A stretch of DNA of 46,951 bases from CAYNLY01 sp964398225 (GTDB lineage: Bacteria > Pseudomonadota > Zetaproteobacteria > Mariprofundales > Mariprofundaceae). The stretch is taken from positions 1 to 46,951 of the forward strand of contig CAYNLY010000006.1 in assembly GCA_964398225.1 (NCBI GenBank), read 5' to 3'. Under the pieces are notes generated by a model. The model was not told where the DNA came from. It was given only the letters and a program-made list of their open reading frames with translations, and ran no database searches. Positions 23,203 through 31,132 of this stretch are shown one piece after another (the stretch's first letter is position 1; every line of letters begins with the position of its first letter). A program made the translations under genes and the position numbers.

Positions 23203-24922
23203 CCCCGCGCGCCTCGGCGATCAGCTCGCCCGCCATGCCGGCGATGAACTCCGCGGCCTCTTCAAGCGCCACCTCGACGCGCTCGCCGCGCCTCGGGCCG
23301 CATTCGACGACCCCGCGCTTGAGCCCGCGCGCGCCGACCACGACCTGATACGGAAGCCCGATCAGCTCGGCATCCTTGAACTTCACGCCCGGACGCTCGC
23401 CGCGATCGTCCCAGAGCACGTCCAGCCCCAGTTCCGCAAGCTCCGCATACAGCCGCCCGCTGGCCGCAAGCACCTCCTCGTCCGAGCCCATCGAGATCAG
23501 CGCGAGGTCGAACGGCGCCAGATGCGCGGGCCAGGCGATGCCGCCCTCGTCGTGGCACTGTTCGACGATCGCGGCCATCAGCCGCGAGACGCCGATGCCG
23601 TAGCATCCCATCGTCGCAAACACCCGCCGGCCGGCCTCGTCCTGGAACGTCACCTCCATCGGCTCGGTGTAGCGTCGGCCGAGCGCGAACACATGCCCCA
23701 CCTCGATCCCGCGCGAAATCCTGAGCGGCTTGCGGCAGCGCGGGCAGGCGTCGTCCTCGCGCACCTCGCGCAGATCGGCGAACACCGCGCCGGCGAGATC
23801 GCGTTCGACATCCAGCCCGATCAGGTGCGCATCCGGCCGGTTCGCACCGGCCACGAGCCCCTTCGCGCCCGCAAGCGATTCGTCGACGAACACCGGACAG
23901 GAAAGCCCGACGGGCCCCACGAAGCCCACGACCCCGCCGGCGGCCTCGATCGCCTCGGGATCGGCAAGCTCCACCGCATCGGCGCCGAGCGCGTGCACGA
24001 GCTTGACCTCCTGCAACTGATCGTCGCCGCGCACGCAGGCCGCGACCACCCGCCCGTCGTGGTCGCCGCCCCGCACGCGATAGACGAGCGTCTTGACGAG
24101 CAGCGCGGGCGCCACACCGAGGAACGCCGCCACCTCGTCGGCCGCGCTCACGCCGGGCGTCGCCTTCTCGGAAAGCGCCGAGGCCTCGCCCGAAGGCGCG
24201 TCGCGGTAGCCCACGGCCTTCTCCACGTTGGCCGCGTAGTCGCAGGCCGAACAGTGCGCGATCCGGTCCTCGCCGGAGGCCGCGAGCACATGGAACTCGT
24301 GCGAATCGTGCCCGCCGATCGCGCCCGTGTCGGCCTCGACGGCGCGGAACTCAAGCCCCAGCCGGGTGAAGATCCGGTGGTAGGCGGCGAACATGTTCTG
24401 ATATTCGCGCGCCAGATCCTCGTCGGTGGCGTGGAACGAATAGCCGTCCTTCATGATGAACTCGCGCCCGCGCATCAGCCCGAAGCGGGGCCGGATCTCG
24501 TCGCGGAACTTGGACTGGATCTGATACAGGTTCAGCGGCAGCTGCCGGTAGGAGCGCAGCTCCCTGCGGACGAGATCGCAGATCACTTCCTCGTGCGTCG
24601 GGCCCAGGCAGGAGGGATGGTCGTGCCGGTCGGTGAAGCGGAGCAGTTCCGGCCCGTACTTCTCCCAGCGGCCCGAGGCCTGCCAGAGCTCGGCCGGCTG
24701 CACCATCGGCATCAGGAGCTCGACCGCGCCGGCCGCCTCCATCTCCTCGCGGATGATGCGCTCGATCTTGCCGAGCACGCGCAGACCCAGCGGCAGAAAG
24801 TCGTAGACGCCGGAAGTGACCCGGCGGATGTAGCCTGCGCGCATCAGAAGCCGGTGCGAGACCACCTCGGCATCGGCCGGATCCTCGCGCAGCGTGGGGG
24901 CGAAATATCGGGAAAAACGCAT
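23177..24922 (-). CDS. proS: prolyl-tRNA synthetase, bacterial type with insertion domain
   Basis: 581 residues. A class II aminoacyl-tRNA synthetase that charges tRNA-Pro (one of which, CGG, is encoded here at 8564-8640). Motif 1: SGVYDFLPLGLRVLGKIERIIREEM; motif 2: FRDEIRPRFGLMRGREFIMKD; motif 3: GCYGIGVSRLMAA. The insertion (about 230-385) is the Ala-tRNA-Pro editing domain, and a C-terminal anticodon-binding domain follows. The start at 24922 matches the E. coli N-terminus; an ATG three codons earlier is possible. No Shine-Dalgarno is seen, and a TAGCAT -10 ends 7 bases upstream. Confidence 0.97.
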   Translation of the reverse strand: MRFSRYFAPTLREDPADAEVVSHRLLMRAGYIRRVTSGVYDFLPLGLRVLGKIERIIREEMEAAGAVELLMPMVQPAELWQASGRWEKYGPELLRFTDRHDHPSCLGPTHEEVICDLVRRELRSYRQLPLNLYQIQSKFRDEIRPRFGLMRGREFIMKDGYSFHATDEDLAREYQNMFAAYHRIFTRLGLEFRAVEADTGAIGGHDSHEFHVLAASGEDRIAHCSACDYAANVEKAVGYRDAPSGEASALSEKATPGVSAADEVAAFLGVAPALLVKTLVYRVRGGDHDGRVVAACVRGDDQLQEVKLVHALGADAVELADPEAIEAAGGVVGFVGPVGLSCPVFVDESLAGAKGLVAGANRPDAHLIGLDVERDLAGAVFADLREVREDDACPRCRKPLRISRGIEVGHVFALGRRYTEPMEVTFQDEAGRRVFATMGCYGIGVSRLMAAIVEQCHDEGGIAWPAHLAPFDLALISMGSDEEVLAASGRLYAELAELGLDVLWDDRGERPGVKFKDAELIGLPYQVVVGARGLKRGVVECGPRRGERVEVALEEAAEFIAGMAGELIAEARGDAAARTGA

Positions 24923-24929
24923 GCCGCGC

Positions 24930-24958
24930 ATGCTAGCAGCGGCCGGCCGCCGTTGCAC
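24930..24958 (-). promoter_or_regulatory. candidate promoter of proS, leaderless spacing
   Basis: Minus strand: GTGCAA, 17-base spacer, TAGCAT, 7 bases to the ATG. Its -35 hexamer is the same six base pairs used, on the other strand, as the -35 of the channel gene promoter. Confidence 0.45.
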
Positions 24959-24980
24959 CGCGCGGGGGCTCCGTTAGCAT
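24953..24980 (+). promoter_or_regulatory. promoter of the ion channel gene, leaderless spacing
   Basis: TTGCAC, 16-base spacer, TAGCAT, 8 bases to the ATG. No Shine-Dalgarno. Shares its -35 site with the divergent proS promoter. Confidence 0.55.
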
Positions 24981-24988
24981 CCCCTATC

Positions 24989-25978
24989 ATGCCTGAGACC
25001 ACGCTGTCGGCCTACGAACGCCTGCGCAGCCGCGCCTATTTCATCCTCGAGGAGCGCGAATCGCGGCTTTCGGCGCTCGTCAACGGCGCGATCATGCTCC
25101 TGATCCTCGCCAACGTCGCGGCGATCGTGCTCGAATCCGTGCCCTCGATCGAGGCGCGCTACGACGCCTTCTTCGAGGGCTTCGAGCGCTTTTCGGTGGT
25201 TGTGTTCACGATCGAGTATCTGGCCCGCCTCTGGGCCTGCGTCGAGGACGGCCGCTACTTCCACCCCGTGCGCGGCCGGCTGCGCTACATGGTTTCGTTC
25301 ATGGCGCTCGTCGATCTTCTGGCCATCCTGCCGTTCTACCTGCAGTTTCTGTTCGACATCGACACCCGCTTCCTGCGCGTGCTGCGCCTGCTGCGGATCT
25401 TCAAGCTCACGCGCCATTTCCAGGCGCTGGAGATTCTCATCCAGGTGCTGCGCCAGGAGGCCGCGGCGCTGGGCAGCGCGCTGTTCGTGCTGATCGTGCT
25501 CGTCGTGCTGGCCGCGGGCGGCATCTACGTGGTCGAGCACGACGTTCAGCCCGAGGCCTTCGGCTCGATTCCGCGCGCGATCTGGTGGGCGATCGTGACG
25601 CTGACGACGGTCGGCTACGGCGACGTGGTGCCGGCAAGCGACGCCGGCCGGATGTTTGCGACCCTGATCGTGATGCTGGGCGTGGGCATGGCCGCGCTGC
25701 CCGCCGGCATCATCGCCAGCGGCTTTTCCCGCGAGATGCAGCGCCGGCGCGAGATCTTCCAGACCAGCGTGCGCGAGGCGCTGGAAGACGGCGTGATCAC
25801 CCCGGACGAACAGGAAAAACTCGAGCGCATCCGCCGGGAGCTGGGCCTGAACATCGAGGACGCCCAGTCGGTCACCCGCTCCGAGTTCTCGCTGCTGATG
25901 GAGCTGGAAGGCAGCCGCTGCCCGCACTGCGGCAAGCCGCTGATCGCCGGCAGCCAAGACGAGGACGAGCGCGGCTAG
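24989..25978 (+). CDS. voltage-gated-type potassium channel with C-terminal zinc-ribbon-like tail
   Basis: 329 residues, inner membrane. Six membrane segments are visible, with an Arg-rich S4 (RFLRVLRLLRIFKLTRHF) and the pore helix and filter WWAIVTLTTVGYGDVVP (TVGYGD near residue 208), so it should be a K+-selective channel of the Kch/KvAP kind. After the last helix comes a helical cytosolic part with EALEDGVITPDEQEKLERIRRELGL, then a CPHCGKPL knuckle close to the C-terminus. Single CxxC knuckles can complete a zinc site across subunits. There is no RCK/TrkA-N domain. Its TAG shares a CTAG with the stop of mpl. Confidence 0.92.
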   Translation: MPETTLSAYERLRSRAYFILEERESRLSALVNGAIMLLILANVAAIVLESVPSIEARYDAFFEGFERFSVVVFTIEYLARLWACVEDGRYFHPVRGRLRYMVSFMALVDLLAILPFYLQFLFDIDTRFLRVLRLLRIFKLTRHFQALEILIQVLRQEAAALGSALFVLIVLVVLAAGGIYVVEHDVQPEAFGSIPRAIWWAIVTLTTVGYGDVVPASDAGRMFATLIVMLGVGMAALPAGIIASGFSREMQRRREIFQTSVREALEDGVITPDEQEKLERIRRELGLNIEDAQSVTRSEFSLLMELEGSRCPHCGKPLIAGSQDEDERG

Positions 25979-27369
25979 CCGGCGCCGAGCGCGTCGAGAA
26001 GCCGGCGGTGGATGCCGTCGAAGCCGCCGTTGGACAGAACGAGCACGACGTCGCCGGCCTCCGCCTCGGCGGCGATCCGATCAACGATCGCCGCGGCATC
26101 CGGCAGCACCTCGGCATGCGGCCCAATCGCCCGGCACACGGCTGCGACATCGAGCAGCTGATCCGGCGGCAGGCCGCGCGCAGCCGGCGGCACGAACACG
26201 ACGCGGTCGGCCGCCTCGAAACAGGCCGGAAGCCGCGCCTCGTGCACGCGCCGGCGCATCGTGTTGCTGCGCGGCTCGACGACGACCCAGAGCCGGCCTT
26301 CGTCCATCATCGCCTTCGCGGCCCGGACCACGCCGGCGATCGCGGTCGGATGATGGGCGAAGTCGTCGATCACGGTCACGCCGCGGCTGCGGCCCACCAC
26401 CGTCATCCGCCGGCGCACGCCGGAAAACTCCGGCAGCCAACCGAGGAGCCGCTCCGGATCGAGCCCGAGGCCGGCGAGTGCCGCGACCACCGCACAGGCG
26501 TTGGCGGCGTGGTGCGCGCCCACCATGCCCCACGCCACCGTGCCCAGCTTCCGCCCCCCGCGATAGAGCGTGAAGCTCCGGCCATCCTCGCGCTCCGGCG
26601 CCCACTGCCATTCAGCCTCCGCGCCTCCGAGTCGGGCAAAGCGCACCACTTCGCCGTACGCGCCCCGCGCCAGCACCTCGGCGAGGTTCGGATCGTCGGC
26701 GTTGACGATCACCCGGCCGGTGCGCGGCACGAGCCGGAGCAGATGGTGAAACTGCCGCTGGATGTCGGCGAGGCTTTCGAAGATGTCGGCGTGGTCGAAC
26801 TCGAGGTTATTCAGAATCAGCGTCCGCGGCCGGTAGTGCAAAAACTTGCTGCGCTTGTCGAAGAACGCGGTGTCGTATTCGTCGCCCTCGAGCACGAAGC
26901 ATTCGCCCCGGCCCAGGCGCGCGCCGATGCCGAAGTCCTCGGGAATCCCGCCGATCAGAAAGCCGGGCTTGCGCCCCGCCCGCTCGAGCAGGAAGGCGGC
27001 GAGGCTCGCCGTCGTCGTCTTGCCGTGCGTGCCGGCCACGACCAGCGGATGCCTTCCGGGCAGCACCTGCTCGCCGACGAACTGCGCGCCCGACACATAG
27101 GGAAGCCCCGCATCGAGCACGGCCTCGAGCTCCGGATTGCCGCGCGAAAGCGCGTTGCCGATGGCCACGAGATCCGGCGCCGGATCGAGGTTGGCGGGAT
27201 CGAACGGCCGCACCGGGATCCCAAGGCGCGCAAGAAGCTCGCTCATCGGCGGATAGACGCCCTCGTCCGAGCCGGTCACCTCCCAGCCCAGCTCGCGGGC
27301 GAGCACGGCGACCGCGGCCATCGCCGTGCCGCAGATCCCGAGCACATGCAGCCGCTTCACCGCCGGCAT
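25975..27369 (-). CDS. mpl: UDP-MurNAc:L-Ala-gamma-D-Glu-meso-DAP ligase
   Basis: 464 residues. Mpl attaches recycled tripeptide to UDP-MurNAc in cell-wall recycling. The Mur ligase layout is clear: Rossmann start HVLGICGTAMAAVAVLARELG, ATP-binding VVAGTHGKTTTASLAAFLLE, central LILNNLEFDHADIFESL, and C-terminal TVIDDFAHHPTAI. The start and DSDEGVYPPMS-like block distinguish it from MurC. GGAGG lies before the ATG. It suggests meso-DAP peptidoglycan. The gene encoding slt, also in wall turnover, is nearby. Confidence 0.96.
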   Translation of the reverse strand: MPAVKRLHVLGICGTAMAAVAVLARELGWEVTGSDEGVYPPMSELLARLGIPVRPFDPANLDPAPDLVAIGNALSRGNPELEAVLDAGLPYVSGAQFVGEQVLPGRHPLVVAGTHGKTTTASLAAFLLERAGRKPGFLIGGIPEDFGIGARLGRGECFVLEGDEYDTAFFDKRSKFLHYRPRTLILNNLEFDHADIFESLADIQRQFHHLLRLVPRTGRVIVNADDPNLAEVLARGAYGEVVRFARLGGAEAEWQWAPEREDGRSFTLYRGGRKLGTVAWGMVGAHHAANACAVVAALAGLGLDPERLLGWLPEFSGVRRRMTVVGRSRGVTVIDDFAHHPTAIAGVVRAAKAMMDEGRLWVVVEPRSNTMRRRVHEARLPACFEAADRVVFVPPAARGLPPDQLLDVAAVCRAIGPHAEVLPDAAAIVDRIAAEAEAGDVVLVLSNGGFDGIHRRLLDALGAG

Positions 27370-27411
27370 GGCGCCTCCGCCCGAAGCCCCGTCCGCGCCT
27401 GGAAACCGGGC

Positions 27412-27440
27412 GCGACATCCGCGGGATGTTGCGGCATGAT
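27412..27440 (+). promoter_or_regulatory. candidate promoter of the carboxylesterase gene, leaderless spacing
   Basis: GCGACA, 17-base spacer, CATGAT, 6 bases to the ATG at 27447. The spacer region also holds an inverted repeat ACATCC-GCG-GGATGT (27415-27429). Confidence 0.4.
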
Positions 27441-27446
27441 GCGCCC

Positions 27447-28142
27447 ATGCACGCGCGCATGCTGCCGCATCTGACGGTCGAAACCGGCGATCGCCCCGAC
27501 GCCGCCGTGATCTGGCTGCACGGACTCGGCGCGGACGGCCACGACTTCGAGCCGATCGTGCCGGAACTCGGGCTCGAGGGGCTTGCCGTGCGCTTCGTCT
27601 TTCCGCATGCGCCCGCGATGCCGGTGACGCTGAACGGCGGCTACATCATGCCGGCCTGGTACGACATCCGCGTCACCGACCTCGGCGTGGAGCAGGACGA
27701 GGCGGGCATCCGCCAGTCCGAGGCCGACATCCGCCTTTTGATCGAGCAGGAACGGATGCGCGGCATCGCCGCCGAGCGGATTCTGATCGCCGGATTCTCG
27801 CAGGGCGCGGCGATGGCGCTCACGGTCGGGCTTGCCTACCCCGAAACGCTGGGGGGCATCGTCGCGCTGTCCGGCTATCTGCCGCTGCCGGAGCGGATGG
27901 AGGCGCGGCTTGACGGGCGCGGTAGCCCAGTTCCGGTCTTCATGGCCCACGGGGAGGAAGACACGGTCGTGCCGATCCAGCTGGGCCGGAAGGCGAAGGC
28001 CTGGCTTATAGCCCACGGCTTTCCGGTCGAATGGCATGTCTATCCGATCGCCCATTCGGTCTGCAGCGAGGAAGTGCGGGACATCGGCGCGTTCATTCAG
28101 GCCCGCTTGTCCAGACCCTCGAACGCCTCGGCCTCGACATAG
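27447..28142 (+). CDS. alpha/beta-hydrolase, phospholipase/carboxylesterase family
   Basis: 231 residues. Small soluble serine esterase of the YpfH/EstB type. Oxyanion-side HGLGADGHDF, nucleophile elbow GFSQGAAMAL, acid in HGEEDTVVP, and catalytic His in YPIAHSVC. Substrates are likely short-chain esters; the physiological one is unknown. Several in-frame ATGs exist (27426, 27447, 27459). I chose 27447 because a promoter-like -10 ends 6 bases upstream, as in other genes here; no Shine-Dalgarno supports any of them. The end overlaps the convergent gene by 46 bases. Confidence 0.92.
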   Translation: MHARMLPHLTVETGDRPDAAVIWLHGLGADGHDFEPIVPELGLEGLAVRFVFPHAPAMPVTLNGGYIMPAWYDIRVTDLGVEQDEAGIRQSEADIRLLIEQERMRGIAAERILIAGFSQGAAMALTVGLAYPETLGGIVALSGYLPLPERMEARLDGRGSPVPVFMAHGEEDTVVPIQLGRKAKAWLIAHGFPVEWHVYPIAHSVCSEEVRDIGAFIQARLSRPSNASAST

Positions 28143-28909
28143 ACGCAGCCGGGATAGACCGGCCCGAGATCGACGATCTGCCATTCGCCGCCGCGCAGGC
28201 CAAGCTCGACATCGAAGACGTCGCCCTCACGCGCAAGCGCCAGCAGCGGCTTAGGAAGCCGCACCGGCCCCGGCTCCTCGCCGGATGCGGCCGCAGCGTT
28301 GTCGAAGCGGAACCAGATGCCCTCGTCGGTCAGCCGGGAGACGCGCCCGTGCCCCTCGACGAAGCGCGAAAACCGCCGGCCGCGATGCCCGGGCGCGCCG
28401 CCGATGCCTGCGCGGACGAAATGAAACAGCGCCTGCGCGAGCCTTGCCGCGCGCACGGCCTCGGGCGCGACCTGATCGAGCACGGCGCGGAAGGCCAGCG
28501 CATCGGCCTGGCTCCACCAGCCGCGGCGGACGTTGTGCGCAAACCAGGCGCGGAGCACCCGGCTCCAGGTCCGGATCGTTGCGGCATCGCCGGTTTCGCG
28601 CAGCGCGAACCAGCCCAGAAAGTCGCGGATGTGCTCGGGATCGAGCCGCGCGAGCGGCAGATTGCCCAGATCGCTGACCGGCTCGAGATCGCCTTCGAGC
28701 AGCCGGACCATCTGCTCCTCGAGTTCCCGTTCCCATTCCTCGCCGAGCTCCTCCTCGACCGGCTCGTGCTCGCCGAACAGATCGGAAAAATGGGCAAGGT
28801 AGCCCGCCAGCGCCTCAAGGCACGCGGACGCATCCTGCGCCCGCCGGCCGCTGCCGACATGCTTGACGAAATCGTCCATCGTTTCCTGCAGGGGAATGTC
28901 GCGATGCAT
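28097..28909 (-). CDS. unrecognised 270-residue protein divergent from efp
   Basis: 270 residues from ATG 28909, with AAGGAGAGGCGG upstream. No signal peptide or membrane segment. The N-terminal two thirds are predicted helical, with an acidic run (EEELGEEWERELEEQ) and a stretch, LDPEHIRDFLGWFAL to WSRVLRAWFAHNVRRGWW, that loosely resembles the helical core-binding domain of tyrosine recombinases. No catalytic Arg-His-Arg-Tyr set follows. The last 90 residues look like a small beta domain (GHGRVSRLTDEGIWFRFDN, EGDVFDVELGLRGGEWQIVDLGPVYPGCVYV). I do not recognise a family. The first bases of its end overlap the esterase gene. Confidence 0.75.
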   Translation of the reverse strand: MHRDIPLQETMDDFVKHVGSGRRAQDASACLEALAGYLAHFSDLFGEHEPVEEELGEEWERELEEQMVRLLEGDLEPVSDLGNLPLARLDPEHIRDFLGWFALRETGDAATIRTWSRVLRAWFAHNVRRGWWSQADALAFRAVLDQVAPEAVRAARLAQALFHFVRAGIGGAPGHRGRRFSRFVEGHGRVSRLTDEGIWFRFDNAAAASGEEPGPVRLPKPLLALAREGDVFDVELGLRGGEWQIVDLGPVYPGCVYVEAEAFEGLDKRA

Positions 28910-28937
28910 GGATCCGCCTCTCCTTGCGGGGCGAAGG

Positions 28938-28962
28938 CGGCCCGGACTTGCTCCCCGGGCCG
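28938..28962. other. inverted repeat in the efp divergent region
   Basis: Perfect 8-base arms CGGCCCGG/CCGGGCCG around a 9-base loop, between the starts of the 270-residue protein gene and efp. It could form a 5' leader hairpin or be an operator. Confidence 0.35.
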
Positions 28963-29045
28963 GGTGCCGGAAGAATGTCGCGCCCGCGTCTGGCGCCATG
29001 CTAGCCGCGCAGACCCCGCTTGTGTATCGTGCAAGGAGAACACGG

Positions 29046-29606
29046 ATGCAGATCAACGCCACCGCGATTCGTGCCGGCAACATTCTCGAGGTCGACGGCC
29101 AGCTCTGGCGCGTGCTGAAGGTGCAGCATGTGACGCCGGGCAAGGGCGTGGCCTGCATGCAGGTCGAGATGCGCAACGTCGAGACCGGCACCAAGACCAA
29201 CAAGCGCTTCAACTCGACCGAGCGCGTCGAGCGGGTGACGCTGAGCCAGCGCGAGATGCAGTTCCTCTACGAGGACGGCGACCAGTACCATTTCATGGAC
29301 CTCGAAACCTTCGACCAGATCACGCTGCCGCGCGAGATGGTCGAGCACGCGCTGCCCTATCTGCTGCCGGAGATGCAGGTGACGATCGAGTTCCACGGCG
29401 AGCGCCCGCTCAACGTGCGCCTGCCGCAGACGGTCGTGCTCGAGGTCGTCGAATGCGACGCGGTCGTCAAGGGCCAGACCGCGACCGGCTCCTACAAGCC
29501 GGGCAAGCTGGAAACGGGCGCGCCGATCATGGTGCCGCCGTATCTCGAGCCGGGCACGAAGGTGCGCGTGAACACCGAAACGGGCGAGTTCGTCGAGCGC
29601 GTCTGA
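29046..29606 (+). CDS. efp: elongation factor P
   Basis: 186 residues. EF-P enters the ribosomal E site and relieves stalling at polyproline. Three beta-barrel domains follow the usual order: KOW-like (1-65), OB (67-128) and C-terminal OB ending TGEFVERV. The tip loop reads TPGKGVA with Lys33, so it is the lysine type that is normally beta-lysylated by EpmA, not the arginine type glycosylated by EarP. No modification gene is in the window. AAGGAGA lies 6 bases before the ATG. Pro-rich proteins are frequent in this window. Confidence 0.97.
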   Translation: MQINATAIRAGNILEVDGQLWRVLKVQHVTPGKGVACMQVEMRNVETGTKTNKRFNSTERVERVTLSQREMQFLYEDGDQYHFMDLETFDQITLPREMVEHALPYLLPEMQVTIEFHGERPLNVRLPQTVVLEVVECDAVVKGQTATGSYKPGKLETGAPIMVPPYLEPGTKVRVNTETGEFVERV

Positions 29607-29662
29607 TTCCCTCGACTCCCTGCTGTCCCCGGCCGCCATCGGCCGCTAGGCTGAGGCCCGCG

Positions 29663-31132
29663 ATGAAACGCCGGATTTCCCTCATGCTGCTTGCGGGCCT
29701 TATGAGCGCGGGCGCGCCGCTTGCACAGGCCTCCGACGACGAGCTTGCGCGCATCGTCCGCGAGGTGCTCGTCCGCCAGCCGGATCTGAAGCTGAGTGCG
29801 CTGGCCGCGGACAGCGCCGAGGCCGGCGTGGAAGCGATCGAGGGCATGCTCGATCCGCGGTGGAACGCGCGGGTTGGCATCTCGGACGAAAAAGCCCCCA
29901 CGGTCAGCGCCTTCCAGCCCAGCACGACCCGGTCCGCAACGCTCGGCGCGGGTCTTCGCAAGAAGTTCGCGTCCGGAGGCGAGCTTTCGGCAAGCCTCAG
30001 CTATTCGCGCACCGATCTCGTCTACCAGTCCGCGTTCGCAAGCCAGCTTGCGCTGTTCAATCCGGCCTATCGCGGCCAGATCGACCTGAGCTACCGCCAT
30101 CCCCTGCTTCGGGGCGCCGACAACCCGGACTACCGGCTGGGCCGGCAGGCGGCCGAGGCCCGGGCCGGCGCGGCAAGGCTCGGAAGACAACTAAGCGCAC
30201 GCGCGCTCGCGCTGGCCGCGATGAACGCCTACTTCCAGCTGGCCGCGGACACCCTTCAGCTCGAGCTTGCGCGCGAGGGCGTGGCGCGCGCCAAGAGGCT
30301 TGTCGCCTATCAGAAAACGCGGGAACGCTTCGGACTGATCGAGGAAGCCGACCGTCTCCAGGCCGAGGCGCTGCTCGCCGCCCGCAAAAGCGACCTCGCC
30401 GATGCCGAAGCCAGGCTTGCCGCCGACCGCGCGAACCTGAACCGGCTGATGCTGCGCCCGGCCGATGCGCCGCTCCGCATCCGCCCGCCGAAGCCCGCAG
30501 GCGCCCCCCTTCCCGATGCCGACCGGCTGGTGCGGATCGCGCTGGAGCGTCGGCCGGAGTCCCGGCAGCTTGCGCTTGAGCTCAAAGCGGCCGAAGCGGA
30601 GCTTGAGGCGGCCCGGGCAACCGATCGGATGCAGCTCGATCTGGTGCTGGAAGCCGGCACCCGCGCGCTCGACACCTCCGCCGCGCCCGCCTTCGGCAAA
30701 AGCCTTTCGCCGAAGGATCGCTTTCTCGGCATCGCGGTCGAGATGAGCGACAGCATCGGCGGCCGTGCCGAGCGGGCGGCGATCCGGCAGGCGCTGATCG
30801 CGCGCGAGCGGCTCATCGAACAGCGCCGGAAACTCGAGGAAGACATCCGCACCGAGATCGAAACCGCGCTCACCAGGCTTGCGAGCGGCCGGCCTGCCCT
30901 TGCCCGCGCTCGCGCGCGCGCCCGCGCCGAGGCCCGGAAGTTCGAGGCCGAGATGCGCCGCTACCGCGAGGGCCGATCGAGCACCGCGACCGTGATCCAG
31001 TTCGAGGGCGAACTCGCCGCGGCGCGGATGCAGGCGCGGATGCAGGCGCTGAGCCTTGCGCTGGCCGAGCGCCAGCTTGCCTGGGCGAGCGGCCGGCTTC
31101 TGGATGAGCTCGGAATCGAGGTGCCGCGCTGA
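29663..31132 (+). CDS. TolC-family outer-membrane efflux protein
   Basis: 489 residues with a signal peptide (PLAQASDD). Two TolC-type repeats of long helices are visible (ALAAMNAYFQLAADTLQLELAREGVARAKRLV and the later EEDIRTEIETAL to QARMQALSLALAERQLAWASG), separated by beta segments such as LGAGLRKKFASGGELSASLSYS. It should form the trimeric outer-membrane duct for the RND pump encoded next. TAGGCT lies 10 bases before the ATG, and no Shine-Dalgarno is clear. The stop and the RND start share a base (TGATG). Confidence 0.92.
   Translation: MKRRISLMLLAGLMSAGAPLAQASDDELARIVREVLVRQPDLKLSALAADSAEAGVEAIEGMLDPRWNARVGISDEKAPTVSAFQPSTTRSATLGAGLRKKFASGGELSASLSYSRTDLVYQSAFASQLALFNPAYRGQIDLSYRHPLLRGADNPDYRLGRQAAEARAGAARLGRQLSARALALAAMNAYFQLAADTLQLELAREGVARAKRLVAYQKTRERFGLIEEADRLQAEALLAARKSDLADAEARLAADRANLNRLMLRPADAPLRIRPPKPAGAPLPDADRLVRIALERRPESRQLALELKAAEAELEAARATDRMQLDLVLEAGTRALDTSAAPAFGKSLSPKDRFLGIAVEMSDSIGGRAERAAIRQALIARERLIEQRRKLEEDIRTEIETALTRLASGRPALARARARARAEARKFEAEMRRYREGRSSTATVIQFEGELAAARMQARMQALSLALAERQLAWASGRLLDELGIEVPR

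Noticed and set aside
22979..24988. Very long N-terminal extension in frame with the channel gene
   Set aside because: The extension is antisense to proS and has no protein-like features; the channel starts naturally at 24989.
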